In this document: positions 29,808 through 30,278 of the stretch, in pieces | Layout: each line of letters opens with the position of its first letter | How positions within the stretch are numbered: position 1 is the stretch's first letter | Virus record (IMG/VR): IMGVR_UViG_3300019926_000053 | Span: 1-30,278 of that record | Source: a virus | DNA length: 30,278 nt | Strand: one strand, 5' to 3' | The notes under the pieces: generated by a model | What the model saw: the letters and a program-made list of their open reading frames with translations, nothing else | What the model was told of the DNA's origin: nothing | The model's database searches: none | Made by a program: the position numbers and the translations under genes

Positions 29808-29818
29808 CGATTCAATCC

Positions 29819-30278
29819 ATGACACACGAAACTCTCGAAAGTCGAGTCGCTGGGCTGTCGGCCGACGACAGCGACCAGGTTATCAGCGGTGTCGCGATCG
29901 GCGTCGGCGATATCACGAAGGGGCTGTCCGGCGACCTGAAGGTCTGGGAAGCCGACGAACTCGAAGCGGCCGCCGAGTCGCTGGTCGGCGGCGACGTGAA
30001 GGCGCTTCACTCCGAGGCGGTCGTCGGCGAAATCGTCGACGCGGGGTTCGTCGAAGACAAAGGCGTCGTGTACGAAGCGAGACTTACCGACGACGAACTC
30101 GCCCAGGGCGTCGAGAACGGCCGTCTGACCGTGTCTGTCGAGGCGAGTCACGCGGACGGCGGGACCGTCGAGACCGATCGCGGCGAAGCTATGCGGGCGG
30201 CTGATATCGAGTTTGCGGACCTCGCGATCGTTCAGCGAGGCGCGTCGCCGTCGGCGTCCGCCCAGCCGGGACAGGCGG
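29819..30278 (+). CDS. Prohead protease, XkdF/HK97-like (3' end outside window)
   Basis: ATG 29819, 153 codons seen, no stop. The start THETLESRVAGLSADDSDQVISGVAIGVGDITKGLSGDLKVWEADELEAAAESLVGGDVKALHSEAVVGEIVDAGF has the family's first strand and the His (LHSEAVVG), then GVVYEARLTDDELAQGVENGRLTVSVEASH (Ser in SVEA, a likely nucleophile) and FADLAIVQRGASPSASA. It cleaves scaffold and capsid during head maturation. Capsid genes should follow beyond the window. Confidence 0.83.
   Translation, partial: MTHETLESRVAGLSADDSDQVISGVAIGVGDITKGLSGDLKVWEADELEAAAESLVGGDVKALHSEAVVGEIVDAGFVEDKGVVYEARLTDDELAQGVENGRLTVSVEASHADGGTVETDRGEAMRAADIEFADLAIVQRGASPSASAQPGQA

Noticed and set aside
1-30278. CRISPR arrays, insertion sequences, integrase or invertase
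   Set aside because: No regularly spaced direct repeats, no transposase or recombinase motifs and no terminal inverted repeats with target duplications were seen.

Overview
The window reads as part of a tailed haloarchaeal virus or provirus. The evidence is the high GC, the GTCGAC/CGATCG-rich coding style, very acidic (Asp/Glu-rich) proteins, archaeal-type genes (Hjc-like resolvase, Topo VI A/Spo11-like protein, DUF7344-type regulator) and a clear head-tail gene set. A gp25-like wedge protein, baseplate J and a gpI-like protein point to a contractile (myovirus-type) tail. I cannot name the virus or its host.

Layout. (1) 1-6791, plus strand: end of the late operon. It holds a baseplate spike end (partial), gp25-like protein, baseplate J, gpI-like protein, a small tail/fibre protein, a long fibre protein with two jelly-roll/ConA-like modules, a LamG-like protein, an unknown protein and a membrane-anchored coiled-coil protein. 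A strong terminator-like hairpin with a T tract (6861-6901) closes the opposing leftward genes. (2) 6929-14439, minus strand: four tightly packed leftward units of small genes, mostly joined by ATGA or similar overlaps. Recognisable products are a Topo VI A/Spo11-like protein, a SWIM zinc finger, HTH proteins (one with an internally duplicated domain), a DNA methyltransferase, an Hjc-type Holliday junction resolvase and several tiny zinc-binding proteins. (3) 14440-16345: control region, with a 700-bp gene-poor stretch carrying two copies of an operator-like inverted repeat, a gene for a putative RHH-type DNA-binding protein, and a divergent, repeat-rich intergenic region that looks like an origin or switch. 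(4) 16346-20694, plus strand: a DUF7344/winged-helix regulator, zinc and membrane proteins, and a metallophosphoesterase with an N-terminal HTH. (5) 21104-30278, plus strand: start of the late operon, with small and large terminase, a 1755-residue portal fusion protein carrying an HELGH zincin motif, two small proteins, a MuF-like head protein and a prohead protease (partial).

Tail genes run into early genes and then into terminase, so the window spans the junction of a circular or circularly permuted map. Capsid, tail tube and most replication genes lie outside it.

The most unusual signals are: (a) a five-copy stem-loop element placed directly in front of the first gene of each of the four leftward units, plus a fifth copy in front of a tiny ORF that runs towards the regulator gene from its 3' side; (b) an orphan Topo VI A-like protein with no B subunit in view; (c) the giant portal-zincin fusion; and (d) paired inverted repeats and a repeat-rich control region around the putative RHH gene.
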